From NCBI GenBank assembly GCA_018350325.1, contig JAEVLN010000001.1, positions 6,167,254-6,231,253 on the forward strand: a DNA stretch of 64,000 bases, given 5' to 3'. Positions within the stretch are counted from its first letter, which is position 1. Each line of letters starts with the position of its first letter. A program made the translations under genes and the position numbers. This DNA comes from Globodera rostochiensis. Taxonomy: Eukaryota > Nematoda > Chromadorea > Rhabditida > Heteroderidae. This document shows, piece after piece, positions 49,901 through 60,524 of the stretch. Below the pieces are notes generated by a model, which saw only the letters and a list, made by a program, of their open reading frames with translations, ran no database searches and was not told the DNA's origin.

Positions 49901-52532
49901 AAATTGAGTTTTGGGGGAACATTTTAAGGTGGGAATTCGAAACCCTCCAATAATTAGCGCATTGGTCGCTCCATTTATCCCCCCGAGGCATACAAATGAA
50001 ATGAAATCGATTCGAATTTGTAGCAGCAATTGCCAAGTGAATAATATTTTTGTTCTGGCAGCAGCCGATGAGAGAGAGAAAATTAATTATCACTTGGTAA
50101 ATGGCAAAAAGGCGGGTGAAAGAGTCCCCCTCCCCCCCCGGGGGCATTTGTTGACGGAGAGAATCCAACCGCCGCAGGGCACGCACAAATTGGCATCGAT
50201 TTAAGAAAAATTGTTTTGGCTAAACTTGGTTGCTCTAAAGTTTTATTGCGAATTTTCGAATTTTGCTAAATTCCATTCGGACACTGTCCGAGAATGCTGA
50301 AGCCCCCGTCCCAAGTGGGCGCTGACAAGCGGTCGAGCGAACGCATCGAACGCCTTCCCCTGCGGGCATTCAAAAAGATTGGACGTGTTGGCACTTTGCC
50401 CGCGCTCGCGCACACTTCCGCCGCTTCGACAGCCATCCAATCGGTGATGAGCAGCGCGGACGAGGCGACAACGCCGGCGCTGACCAGCGGAGGGGGCGCG
50501 AGCAGTACCCGGACGGCCGGGGGAGGCAGCGCTTTCCAACGATGGGGCGGACACATCAATCGAAGAGGTGGGGGGCGGTGGGCTGGGGAGTCGATGATAA
50601 TTGCCCGAGGCTTTGTCGATTTTAATTAATAATCGCCGGGAGGGTGGGGCTTTGTCGATTTTTTTAATAATCGCCGGGGGGGGGCTTTGTCGATTTTAAG
50701 TTAATAATAACCGCCGGGGGGCTTTGTCGATTTTAAGTTAATAATCGCCGGGGGGGGGAACTTTGTCGATTTTAATTAAATCGCCGGGGGGAGGAACTTC
50801 GATTTTAATTAATAATCGCCGGAGGGGGGGCTTTGTCGATTTTAAGTTAATAATCGCCGGGGGGGGGCTTTGTCGATTTTAAGTTAATAATCGCCGGGGG
50901 GGGGGGAACTTTGTCGATTTTAATTAATAATCGCCGGGGGGGGGGCTTGGACGTTGTAGCGCCAAAAGTTCCCCTCAGCAGGCAGTCACATGGTCGGCTG
51001 GGATTCCGCAAGGCCCCAGTCCGCCGCACGACAACAGCAACAATTGTTGGAAAGACTGTACAGCAAAAGCGAGTTGCACGAGTACCAGCAGTTGTTCAGG
51101 GTGAGAATTGCGGAAGAAAATTTTGTGGGGGAGGGGACAAAAAAGTTTGTTGCCACGCCAAGATGTTCGACACGGACGGAAGCGGGGCGATTGGATGTGA
51201 GGAGCTGAAGGGGGCAATGCTTTCCATTGGCTTGCAGGCGGACGACTCGGAAATTGAGCGACTGATCAAAGAGGTTGCTGCTGTTGGGCCGGACACTTTG
51301 GGACTAAGTAACCGGCCGTTATCTTGGCTCCTCCGTCCCCAAACACCAATATAGCTTCTCCGATGTCTGAGGGGAGCGGGACCCGGACGGAACCCGGATC
51401 CGGTCGGGATCAGGACCCAGTCGGGAACGGCATTCGAATCCGATCAAGAGTGATTGGGAGGGGGCGGGGAGGATTGAGGGGAGCGGCGGGACCCGGACGG
51501 AACCCGGATCGATCCGGTCGGGATCAAGACCCAGTCGGGATCGGCACCAGGATCCGATCAAGGGTGATTGTGGGAGGGGGGGGGGAGGAAGATGTGAGGT
51601 ATTCGGGAACAGCCAAAGGGTGGGAGAGACCGAGACTGCCTCCAGGGACAATTGTTACTAATTTGGGGAGGGGCGAACGATTATTAGGGGGGGGGGGGGA
51701 GGAAACAAAAATTTGGATGATGGAAGGGGTCGAAGGTCGATTCTGCTCCCGCCGAACATTGTTCAAAACACCAACATTAAGGTGGACGAGGACGGAAACG
51801 GGTGAGTGAGTGACTGATCGATCACTGATCAGATCGGTCGGTCGGACAATGAATGATCGATCATTCTGTCTCCCCAGCGAAATCGACTTTCCCGAGTTCT
51901 GTCAATGCATGAAGCGCAGCCAGCAGTCGGGCGGGATCAGAGGCGGTCGGCTCAGCAACGAGGAGGTGGCCCGACAATGTTTTGAAGTGTTCGACCAGGA
52001 CTGCAACGGGCTGATCACGGAAAACGAATTTATTGTGAGCACATTTTGGGGGAGGAATCGAAATGAAATTTTTTTTGTTGCCCTTTATAACTTCGAAAAT
52101 TGAAATTTTCCCGAAACTGTCTCTGTCTGTCATTATTGGAAAGTAGGGTTGCTGCCCGACCCCTCGGGGGACGGGAAAGTCGGGGTTCGGGGAGGTCGGG
52201 GACGACCCAATTTTAGGGCCTCGAGGGCTAGCCCGATTAGAAAGGCCATTTTTGCAGTACGTGGCCAAGGAAGTGGGCGGTTTCTCACAGCAACTGGCCG
52301 AATTTGTGTTCCGCGAACTGCTCGGCGACTCGGCCACCGGCCAACTCGACCAAACGCGCTTTTCCGCCATTGTGGACGATTATTTGTACAAAGTTTTAAA
52401 TAATAATAATAATTTTAAATTTTTTTTTTTTTTAGATTTTCCGATGGCGGAAGTGGCGCCGGAAACGACGGCGAAGAAAGCAAATCGCCCGACGCGTCGA
52501 CAGCGCTTTCCAACGTCGTCAACGATTTTTAG
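46995..52532 (+). CDS. EF-hand (calmodulin-like) protein with long N-terminal extension
   Basis: A chain of exons in matching phases: 46995-about 47241 (MFPSGVVPSAAALPGG ... HKILKVV), about 49712-49857 (SEHTLLRPSVSFLSSKNMVD), about 50067-50095, about 50300-50566 (SSERIERLPLRAFKKIGRVG), 50977-51100 (LYSKSELHEYQQLFR), about 51163-51270, a 20-nt exon at about 51781-51800, 51879-52033 and 52258-52385, ending at 52436-52532. The EF-hand core reads MFDTDGSGAIGCEELKGAML and VDEDGNGEIDFPEFCQCM, two canonical calcium loops. A third loop, FDQDCNGLITENEFI, is complete. The fourth, GDSATGQLDQTRFSAIV, is degenerate. The C-terminus reads FSDGGSGAGNDGEE. The core resembles calmodulin, but the roughly 200-residue basic N-terminus does not. 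Function unknown. Intron 1 contains a 2.1-kb minisatellite. Confidence 0.75.
47290..49435. repeat. 28-bp minisatellite, about 75 copies, EF-hand intron 1
   Basis: The unit is GGGCAGTGATTAGCTGATCA followed by GACCGACC. The left part (47320-47780) and right part (48640-49430) are highly regular, while 47790-48640 is scrambled with indels and substitutions. The right part carries GCAATGATT where the left has GCAGTGATT, so at least two expansions occurred. Each unit holds the palindrome TGATCA. Confidence 0.95.
50585..50948. repeat. About 37-bp G-rich minisatellite, about 9 copies
   Basis: The unit AATAATCGCCGGGGGGG plus CTTTGTCGATTTTAAGTT repeats with variable G-run length. It fills an intron of the EF-hand gene. 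Confidence 0.85.
51360..51575. repeat. Two-copy direct repeat in an EF-hand intron
   Basis: A block beginning GGGACCCGGACGGAACCCGG and ending with a GATCAAG(A/G)GTGATTG word occurs twice (about 51378-51455 and 51488-51572), about 85% identical. It is built from the reiterated words ACCCGG, GGTCGGGATC and CCGATC. Confidence 0.7.
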
Positions 52533-52924
52533 AGCGAAAAAAAGACAAAAAAAAAACATTTCACAAAAACGCTAAAGGGGAAACGAGAACGGACACTTTT
52601 TTTGGGGGGGGGGAATTTATTTGCTTATTCTTTAAATGTTTATTTTACATATTATTCCCTCATTTGTTTCGGTTAATTTGCTACAATGAAAAAAAAATGA
52701 ATGTTTTTCTGTAAAGCTTTTGCCAACAAAATTCGGCCAAAATTTGTGACGGCACATGAAGCCTAAACGGACGGACGGACAGTACGGTAATTGGATGAGA
52801 GTGTTTGAATTTGAATTTTTTGGCGTCTGGGCCTTGTGGCGTACGGATTGATTTTTGTCTTCTGCAGTTGTTGTGCTGCTTGAGTTTGTTTGTGTCGTTA
52901 TGTACCTCCTAAACATCATCATCG
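52533..52924. other. Short convergent intergenic region
   Basis: Between the EF-hand stop and the end of the GPA2-like gene. It is T-rich with a G run at 52602-52611. Nothing else is seen. Confidence 0.4.
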
Positions 52925-54478
52925 TCATCTTCGGCGTCTCCGGGAACAGTCAAAACAGCTGCAATTTGTGGCGGACGGAATTTGCACTGTGCGCGCACCG
53001 TCCTCACATGGAATGCTGACGTTCAGCTGAAAGCGTCGCGCATTTTATACGCAAAAGAATGGACCCCTCCGGCGATATTTTTGTCCATTGATTAGCGCGG
53101 ACCCTGCCCTCCAGCGCTATTCCCGTGAAACACCGATTAGAACCTAAGGACCCGGATCAAAAAGTAGAGATCGGACTTGAGGACCGATCGAGAAGGACCA
53201 AAAGTAAAGATCGGACTTATGATTTTTAAATCCAAAAACTTTAAAAAAAAATAGGACCGATCGAGAAGGATCAAAAAGTAAAGATCAGACTTGAGGACCG
53301 ATCGAGAAGGATCAAAAAGTAAAGATCAGACTTGAGGACCGATCGAGAAAGATCAAAAAGTAGAGAGCGGACTTGAGGACCGATCGAGAATCTCGATCAG
53401 TCCGGTCTCTATCAAAGAGTGATCGCTGATCGCTCTTTAACCCCCCCCCCCCCCCTCCCCCAAATTTAAGCTCTTCCCGCCCGTTTCATCCGGCCAACCG
53501 ACCATTTGCGCTTCGACCATCCGACAACATTGGGCAAAAACGGCCACCACCGGTTCACTGGCGGTGCCGTCGGCGCCGGCGGCGTTCGATTGTCGCGGGT
53601 CGACAAAAGAAAGGGACCAGCAACTGCCCGAGCAAATGTTCACGTTCACAGCAAAAAGGTCGCAGCCCGTCTCGTCGACCACGTGACGATGGCCTTCAAT
53701 TAAATGGCAAATTGTCAAATAAAGAGGCCACAAAAGATTGGGTGGTTGGGGCCAATTGCCCCCCCCCCGCCAATGGAAGAACAAATATTTATTTTAATTT
53801 TCTTATCAAATTCCAATCGCCCCCCCCCCCCCCCCCACCCCTCACAATCTGTCGGTGCTTTCAGCTTTCGTAGGTATCAAAACAAAGATTTTATTTTTTG
53901 AAGAAAGTTGCACTTTGTGCCCAGAAATCGAAAGGAAATTGAACATTTATAGACCCCCCCCCCCCCGGTGCAATCCCTTTACATTCGTAGGAACTTTTAT
54001 TTTCTGTTAAAAAGTTGCACTTTGTGTCCAGAAATCGAAGAAAAAAAAATTGAACAGAAACCCCCTGGGCAATAAATCCATTTGAATCTCAAAAACGCTA
54101 AAATTGTTGAATTATTCCCTTCCTACCGATGGGACGACATGTCCCCTGCGGTCGTTCCGCTCCTCCAAACATTGCCTTCTCGACGGAAGGACGGGCTGCG
54201 GTGGCGCTGAACTCGATGAGGAGGATGTGCAGGAGGGAGACGAGCACGGGCGTCCGAGGAGTTCGGGGCGTCCGTGGAGTTCGGGGCGTTCGGGGAGCGC
54301 GGGGCGTTCGGGGAGCGCGGGGCGTTCGGGGAGCGCGGGGCGTTCGGCGAACGGTCGGCGGGCGGAGGGGCGGTGGGGCGGCCAGGGTTGCCAAGTTCAG
54401 CGGATGAGCACGGGGACGAGGCCGGACAGGGCAGAAGCGGCATGCGCAAAACTTGGACAGACGGCCGGAAGTTGCCAA
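52925..54478 (-). CDS. flr-2: Glycoprotein-hormone alpha2-like (GPA2/thyrostimulin alpha, FLR-2) cystine-knot peptide
   Basis: Three exons join in phase: about 54478-54127, 53693-53503 and 53026-52925. A hydrophobic signal-like segment (VLVSLLHILLIEFSATA) precedes the mature part. Ten cysteines follow in the GPA2 order: GTCRPIG, ETGC, the CSGSC knot core (family C-x-G-x-C), AQCC, SIPC and the C-terminal NCSCFDCS, followed by a basic tail SRRRRR. Human GPA2 has the same layout (CVGHC, QCC, C, CQCDMC). In C. elegans, FLR-2 is a secreted neuronal signal acting through FSHR-1. The N-terminus before the signal segment is Pro/Thr/Ala-rich and overlaps an 18-bp coding repeat, so the true start may be different. 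No beta5 partner was found nearby. Confidence 0.8.
53165..53411. mobile_element. hAT-like MITE of the TAGAGATCGGAC subfamily, 7/8 TSD
   Basis: It starts TAGAGATCGGACTTGAGGAC and ends GTCCGGTCTCTA. Flanks TCAAAAAG and TCAAAGAG match at 7 of 8 positions. Inside, the half-unit AAAGATCRGACTTGAGGACC with GATCGAGAAGGATC is repeated four times in direct orientation, so the element has grown by internal duplication. It lies in intron 2 of the GPA2-like gene. Confidence 0.75.
54245..54365. repeat. 18-bp GC-rich repeat in or next to the GPA2-like first exon
   Basis: GTTCGGGGAGCGCGGGGC and shorter variants repeat about seven times. It is open in all frames on both strands, so the predicted peptides across it (PRTPRAP or RSPNAP repeats) should be treated with caution. 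Confidence 0.8.
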
Positions 54479-55523
54479 GACGGACGAATGTGCTTAACCA
54501 ATGAAGCCGAACACCGGCGGTGGGAAGCGCCGGAGGCGTTGTTTTGTTCTCCGAATTGGAAGCTTCGACTCGGCGGTCTTGGGCTTGTTGGCGCCTTGGG
54601 GGGGGGGCAGTTCGGTAGGCCAAACACCGGCGGGGCGAATATTTGAAATGGCGGACGGGGGCAATCGGAGCAAATGGAATGAATGGAACCGCTGGGCAAA
54701 ATGAAGATTGACGCGGGGGGATTGGCCACAAATTGGCTGCACTTAGTCGCTCCCCGCCGGAGGGGGGGGGGGGGGGGGGGGAGGGTATCCCCGCCAGCAA
54801 AAATGTCGTCGCTCCTCGCTGACAGTTCTCTTTCTGACGCCACCGGCGGCGGTCGCGGGAAGCGAGCGGAAGGAATTTGTGTGGAAGGGCCAATTGCCCC
54901 CCCCCCCCGGGGGGTGGAAGGAAATTCGGCAGAGAATTACAAAAACAGCATCAAAAGAGGGTATCCGATTTCCCCACAATTTCCGGGATGGCAGGGCCAA
55001 TGGACGGGGGGGGCAGACCAACGAGCGGTTTGGAGAACGCCTCGGGCGATGTTTTTGTGTTGTTTTTTTGTGCCCGCGATAATGCTAATAAATATTTTTT
55101 TCTGTTCTGTCCTTGACAAGCACAAGCAGATCGGACTCAAATTGAGGGGGGGGGGAGGCGAATTGTTGGCAAAATGGGGGAAAAATTGTGGGGGGGGGGG
55201 AGGAGGGAGTCGCCGGCGGCGTCGTCAGCAGCAGCAAAATGGGGACGAAGGCGGGTGCAAGGCGAACAGGGCGAGGAGTAAAATGATTTGCTGCTGTAAA
55301 TGGATTATTTATTAATTGATAAGAATGAACAGGACAATGTCCCCCGAGGGGCCCATAAATAGGAAGGAACGAATGAAAGGAGCTTATCGCTTTTAAAGAT
55401 TGTTTCCCGCCGCCCTCCCCCCCCCCCCCAAATTTCTTCACTCCTTTCATAGTCAAAAAATGTGTTAAAATTTGAAAATTGAATCGATCGATCGGACAAA
55501 AATTGTTTTATTTTATTTGTTTT
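54479..55523. other. Intergenic region between GPA2-like and TIKI-like genes
   Basis: GC-rich with poly-G runs at 54599-54607, 54762-54780 and 55189-55199. ORFs on both strands are proline- or glycine-rich shadows. No supported gene. Confidence 0.35.
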
Positions 55524-58500
55524 TTATGTTAAAGAATTTTTGCTCACCAACGGTCCAACAGAGGCCGCTGTCCGTGCCGTTTTTGCCCCGTTTTGTTTGC
55601 CCTCCGGCGACGACAGTTGCCGAATTTGCAGTGCAATTCGTCTCCTCTGCTGCTGCTGCGGCATTTCCGAGTGCCGTCCCCGCAGGTGTTTTCTGTCCCC
55701 GCCGGATAAGTCCAAAAATTGGACGACGTCGTCCCCGGAGGGCACCGCAGCCGCCGCATTGTCCCACGGGTCGGCAGCACTGGCGGCGATTTTGTGCTGT
55801 TCTCCGACAGGCGCTAGCCAATAGCCAAGTTGCCGGAGATGAGTCTGAAGTTGGGTTGGCACACCGACCCCGAAAACTCCGACCCCGATACTCGACGATT
55901 TTGGATCAATTCCCGACGATTTTGGGTCAATCCCCGACGATTTTTGGATCAATCCCCGACGATTTTGGAGCAATCCCCGACGATGGATCAATCCCCGATC
56001 CCCGACAGTGCCTTCCACGACAACCCCGATCCCGACAATTTGCAATTCCCCGACTCCTCCCCGACCTTTCAACCCCGATCCCCCTCCCCGAACGTCGGGG
56101 TGCCAACCCTATTCGGAAGTTGCCGGCTTTTTTGATTTCGGAAGCTTTGGGAGCCTGCTTGCCTGAATGGACTGGTCGCCGAGCAAATGTCCAGCGCCGA
56201 GGGCGAAGAACAACACAGCGGTGGGATGGGAACGGAGCAAAAGGTCTGCCCTTCTGAAACAATTTCAAATTTCAAATTTGGCGCTTTGCTCTTTGCGCCA
56301 AAAAGAGATTGATTGTCCAAGAAATCATGGCACCTGGCCATCCGTTCATTCCGTCTCAGCAAAATGTCCTCGGCCAAAAGGTTGTCCACGTGGCGCGCCC
56401 GCTGGTCCGCCTCGGGCGTGGAGGAAAAGCCGCGCTGGGCAAAACGGCGGGCGCCAAAAACAATCTGATGGTTTTCTGAGTCTTAATTTAAGCCGAGGGA
56501 ATTTCCCCCCATCTTTTTTTATTGCTTTCCCCATTTTTAAGCCTTTTGAAATGTTCAAATTAGGGTTTAAAGTTTAAATCCTGACGTTGGGGTTGAGAAA
56601 TGCGGGGTTGCGGGGTTTTTCGGGGGATGGGACTGTCGGGGAAATCCCCAAAAAATGGCATAATTTGCTGGCTCGGGGTTTTTCGGGGGGTGGGACTGTC
56701 GGGGTCGGGGAACTCCCCGAAAAAAGATGGCAGAAATTTGCGGGGTCGGGGACGGGCTTTCAACCCCGGTTCAAATCCGTGGAAAATGTTTGTGCCCTGT
56801 GCCCTTTTGTGCTGTCCGATGCCATTATTAACCTCCTCCATGCCGTCGCCCATCGTTCCGCAATTGTACAACTGCACCAACCGCTCCAATGCGGACGGCG
56901 TTTGGCTGCTAGCGTTGACAACGCTTTTCTGCTGCTTCTCCTCGTGGTGGTTCATCTCCAGCCCGTGCTGTTCCTTCTCCCGCCCGCCGTCGGTTTGCCT
57001 TCCCTCCGCCCACTCCAAATAGGCCAAAGTGTAATTGATGGCGAACACCAATTGGCCCGTCTGTGTGAAGAAGTGTCCGCTTTCATCGAGCGATCAAAGC
57101 CCGAAAAGAATGGCATTTTTCACTGACCTGGACGGACTCCAACGGATCGCACTGTTCCTCAACACTTTCCACCTGAGGGCAAATTTTCGTTATTTTCAAA
57201 TAAATGTGTCCGTGCCGTGCCGACCGACCGATAAGAGCTGTTTGCCCTGGCCAAGTGCCATCTGCGCCAAATACAAGTCGAGCATTGGCACGCGCTGTTG
57301 TTGTTCACTGAACTGCTCGGACCAGTGGTGGTGTTGTTCGTCGTCGCCGCCCATTTGTAACAGCAGAAACAGCAGCCAGGTCGGTTTCCGTCGTGCCCAG
57401 TCGTCTCAAAAAGGGGCAAATTTTTTCAAATTTCAATTCGGACAAAAGCCCCCCGAGACTTGGGAATAGGCGGCGGACGTTCTGCCGCGCCTTTTGCCGA
57501 TCGTTTCCGTTCGCCCGAAGGCTCCACCGAAACATTCGCTGCCTGAGGCGGTGCATAACTGAAACAAATCGATCAATCGGAGTGCCTTTGATCGGCCGGC
57601 GTGTGTGTTCATAGGCTAGGGTTGGACCCCGATCCCCCGACTTGGCAAACTCCGATCTCCCCGACCCGGAAAATTTGGACGTCCCCGACATGGCCAGACC
57701 TCCTCGACCCCGAAAATTGGGTTGTCCCTGATCCCCGACATGGCAAAGCCCGGCCTCCTCGATCCCGAAACTTTGGACGTCTCCGATCCCCGAAATTGGG
57801 CCGTCCTCGATCCCCGACCTCCACGACTTCCCGGCCCCCGAGGGGACGAAGACCAACTCCAGTTCATTGCCCCCACATAATGCCCCCACCAACTGACATG
57901 CTCTGATGCGCGTGAACACATCCGGCGGCAACAAATGCCGTAAGTTGCCGTCCCTTTCCAATTGTTTGCATTTTGCCAATCGCAGCACTAAAAAAAAAAC
58001 AGAGACAAATTCTTTGAAATCTTTCAATTGCTTTAAACAAATTGAATTTTGATTTAAAATGCTTTTTCTTTTCTGACCGGTGTCCGAATTTTGCAGTTCC
58101 AACTCAAAAACAATCGCTTCCGCCGCCCCAAAAGCTTCTTTAACGCGCGCGGACACTGTATGTGAAAAGGTAAAACAATTTGCCAATTTATTTAATTCCT
58201 TTTTTTCAAAAATCGATTTTTTGTCCCTTCCCCCCCCCCCCCCCGGCCATATGGCGAAAAGGTCATTAATTTTTGCTAATTACTTCCCATGCCCCGCAGA
58301 ACAAACACAAAAATTGCCTTTTGTTTTTTTGTTGCAAATGGACGGACCTTCCCATTTTTGTCCCCAACAAAATTGGGTCAAATTTTGTGCAAATGAAATG
58401 AAAATTTGGTTAGGTGTGTTGCTCATCAAATTACCGGACCGTATTGCCACACTTTGTCGTACGGTACGTGAATAGTGCCTGAGGGGAAAATTGAATTATT

Positions 58501-59716
58501 TTTGAATTATTGTCTTTTTAAAGGAGAGATTAATGGTTGGGTTGTACGGGTCCCCGGGACTGTGACGGGATTTCCCGGCTTTTTCAGGTCCTGGTCCTGG
58601 TTGAAAATCTTGGTCCCGGCTTTTCCCAAAAGTCCCGGATCCCGGCTTTTCCCAAAAGTCCCGGATCCCGGCTTTTCCCAAAAGTCCCGGATCCCGGCTT
58701 TTCCCAAAAGTCCCAGTCCCGGCTTTTCCCAAACGTCCCGGATCCCGGCTTTTCCCAAAAGTCCCGGTCCCGGCTTTTCCCAAAAGTCCCAGTCCCGGCT
58801 TTTCCCAAAAGTCCCAGTCCCGGCTTTTCCCAAAAGTCCCGGATCCCGGCTTTTCCCAAAAGTCCCAGTCCCGGCTTTTCCCAAAAGTCCCGGATCCCGG
58901 CTTTTCCCAAAAGTCCCGGTCCCGGCTTTTCCCAAAAAGTCCCGGATCCCGGCTTTTCCCAAAAGTCCCGGTCCCGGCTTTTCCCAAAAGTCCCAGTCCC
59001 GGCTTTTCCCAAAAGTCCCAGTCCCGGCTTTTCCCAAAAGTCCCTGATCCCGGCTTTTCCCAAAAGTCCCGGATCCCGGCTTTTCCCAAAAGTCCCAGTC
59101 CCGGCTTTTCCCAAAAGTCCCGGATCCCGGCTTTTCCCAAAAGTCCCGGATCCCGGCTTTTCCCAAAAGTCCCAGTCCCGGCTTTTCCCAAAAGTCCCGG
59201 ATCCCGGCTTTTCCCAAAAGTCCCGGATCCCGGCTTTTCCCAAAAGTCCCGGTCTCGGCTTTTCCCAAAAGTCCCGGTCCCGGCTTTTCCCAAAAGTCCC
59301 GGTCTCGGCTTTTCCCAAAAGTCCCGGTCTCGGCTTTTCCCAAAAGTCCCGGTCTCGGCTTTTCCCAAAAGTCCCGGTCTCGGCTTTTCCCAAAAGTCCC
59401 GGTCTCGGCTTTTCCCAAAAGTGCCGGTGCCGTACAATCCAAGAAAATACCGAAGAGAAAGCTGCGGACACTGCGCGCGGGCGAGTCGATGGACCACAGA
59501 AAAGTGGACTTGACCTGCGGCGAGTATATTTAATACAAAACGGGCATAAAAATGCCATTCTCTCTCTTTTTTGACCTTCCGAACATTTTCGACGTGCGGC
59601 GGTTGCGCGGCGCGCAGCGCGCTGAGCGTGAGGAAAAGGGCCAAAAATTGGGGGCAAATTCGCCCGCAGGGCATCCGCCGCGGCACAAAAATTCTCGACG
59701 ACGACGACGACGGCAT
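55524..59716 (-). CDS. trabd2: TIKI/TRABD2-type secreted Wnt-cleaving metalloprotease homologue
   Basis: In vertebrates TIKI removes the N-terminus of Wnt ligands. Exon 1 (59716-59576) encodes a signal peptide (CPQFLALFLTLSALRAAQ). Exon 2 (59514-59451) reads STFLWSIDSPA ... FLFG, and exon 3 (58478-58440) the catalytic TIHVPYDKVWQY (GTIH motif). Exon 4 (58155-58078) reads VSARVKEAFGAAEAIVFELE, aligning residue for residue with the family. Then come LRLAKCKQLERDGNLRHLLP with PDVF, HRLRQRMFRWSLRANG, VPMLDLYLAQMALGQGKQLL, VESVEEQCDPLESVQ, GQLVFAINYTLAYLEWAEG, LVQLYNCGTMGDGMEEV, LLRRNERMA, FFALGAGHLLGDQSIQ (GAGH motif) and LRQLGYWL, ending near 55524. Both His motifs are intact. A low-complexity tail follows and the stop position is provisional. 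Intron 2 holds an 830-bp satellite. The last intron has a GC donor and is mostly a MITE. Confidence 0.88.
55851..56111. mobile_element. MITE forming most of the last TIKI intron, sitting on its splice acceptor
   Basis: The ends are TTGGGTTGGCACACCGACCC and the inverse CGGGGTGCCAACCCTA. The interior reiterates ATCCCCGACGATTTTGG. Flanks GTCTGAAG (55843-55850) and TTCGGAAG (56112-56119) match at 6 of 8. On the minus strand the first flank reads CTTCAG/AC, that is, the intron acceptor plus the first two exon bases. Confidence 0.7.
56580..56775. repeat. CGGGG-rich repeat insert in a TIKI intron
   Basis: Words such as CGGGGTTTTTCGGGGG and GGGACTGTCGGG are reiterated. The start GACGTTGGGGTTG and the end TTTCAACCCCGG are weakly inverted. 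It is probably a relative of the 55851-56111 element. Confidence 0.5.
57612..57842. repeat. GATCCCCGACATGG-word repeat insert in a TIKI intron
   Basis: It starts CTAGGGTTGGACCCCGATCC. ATCCCCGACATGGC and CCCGACTTGGCAAAC words are then repeated with variation for 230 bp. It resembles the 55851-56111 family, but the right end is unclear. Confidence 0.5.
58600..59432. repeat. 25/26-bp satellite, about 33 copies, TIKI intron 2
   Basis: The unit CCCGGCTTTTCCCAAAAGTC followed by CCGGAT or CAGT is repeated continuously from about 58600 to 59430. Because 25- and 26-bp units alternate and none contains a stop, long open frames arise on both strands across it. The true donor of TIKI exon 2 (GTATTTTC, 59450) lies immediately beyond the array's right end, and exon 3 lies beyond its left end. 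Confidence 0.95.
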
Positions 59717-60492
59717 TTTGGCGGGCAAAGGCAAAAGCGCCTCGGGCGTTTTCCGCGGAAATTTGGTCGGGGGGCGCCGAAAATTGAGAGCACAGAATTG
59801 CTGCGGGGGAGGAACAATTATTTGCACCTAAAAAGGTGGCGGTGGCGGCCAAAATGGGGCCATTGGGCCGCAAAATTGGCCCACACCTTTTGGCATTTGT
59901 CTTGAGAAAATTGTGCAAATTTTGTGCCGGGATTTTGGAGGAAGGAAATGGCAAATGAATGAGTGGACAATGCCAACAATGTTTTGGCACTGAATGAATG
60001 CAAAATTGGCGGGCGCGATGGGTGCGCAACTGTTGAGGCGTACGGACGGATACGGTAACTCAATTTGGAAATGCTTATTACCGTACATGGAAAGGGAAGG
60101 AGGGGAGGGGGATACGGTACGTAACAAAACAATGGCAACAGGCCGAAAGTAACAACAACAATTAATAAATACTAATGCCATTGTGATGAATTGTGTGGGG
60201 GCGCCAATAAATTTGCGTTCTTCAAAATCTTCCCCCTCCCCCCGGGGGCTTTCCCTTCCCCCCTCCCCCCTGGGCCCCCGGGGGCGCTTCCGTGCAAAGG
60301 GCGCGGCGCCTCTCTCCACTTATTCAACTTACACCACTTACTTCGTGGTCTTCCCCTCCTCTTCTTCCACAGCATCTTCGTCCTCTCTTCCTTCCTTCTT
60401 TTCCACTTCCTCCTTCTCTTCCACTTCCTTTCTTCTCTTCCACTTCATCTTCCTCTTCCTCGTCTCCACATTCTTCCATTCCTTTCGTCCCA

Positions 60493-60524
<32 letters not shown>

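Noticed and set aside
53506..53703. Plus-strand 65-residue ORF over the GPA2 middle exon
   Set aside because: It is antisense to the exon bearing CSGSC and QCC. The cystine pattern and matching phases support the minus strand.
54104..54893. Proline/arginine-repeat ORFs (RSPNAP, GVRGVRG) on both strands
   Set aside because: They are open in all frames because of an 18-bp GC-rich repeat. Only the frame leading into the signal-like segment and cysteine pattern of the GPA2-like gene is retained.
58496..60029. Long overlapping ORFs (up to 481 residues) of GTFGKSRDPGLL or SQKSRIPAFPKSP repeats
   Set aside because: They are the 25/26-bp satellite read in several frames on both strands. The array lies in TIKI intron 2, the true exons at its edges are in specific phases, and the repeat simply lacks stops.
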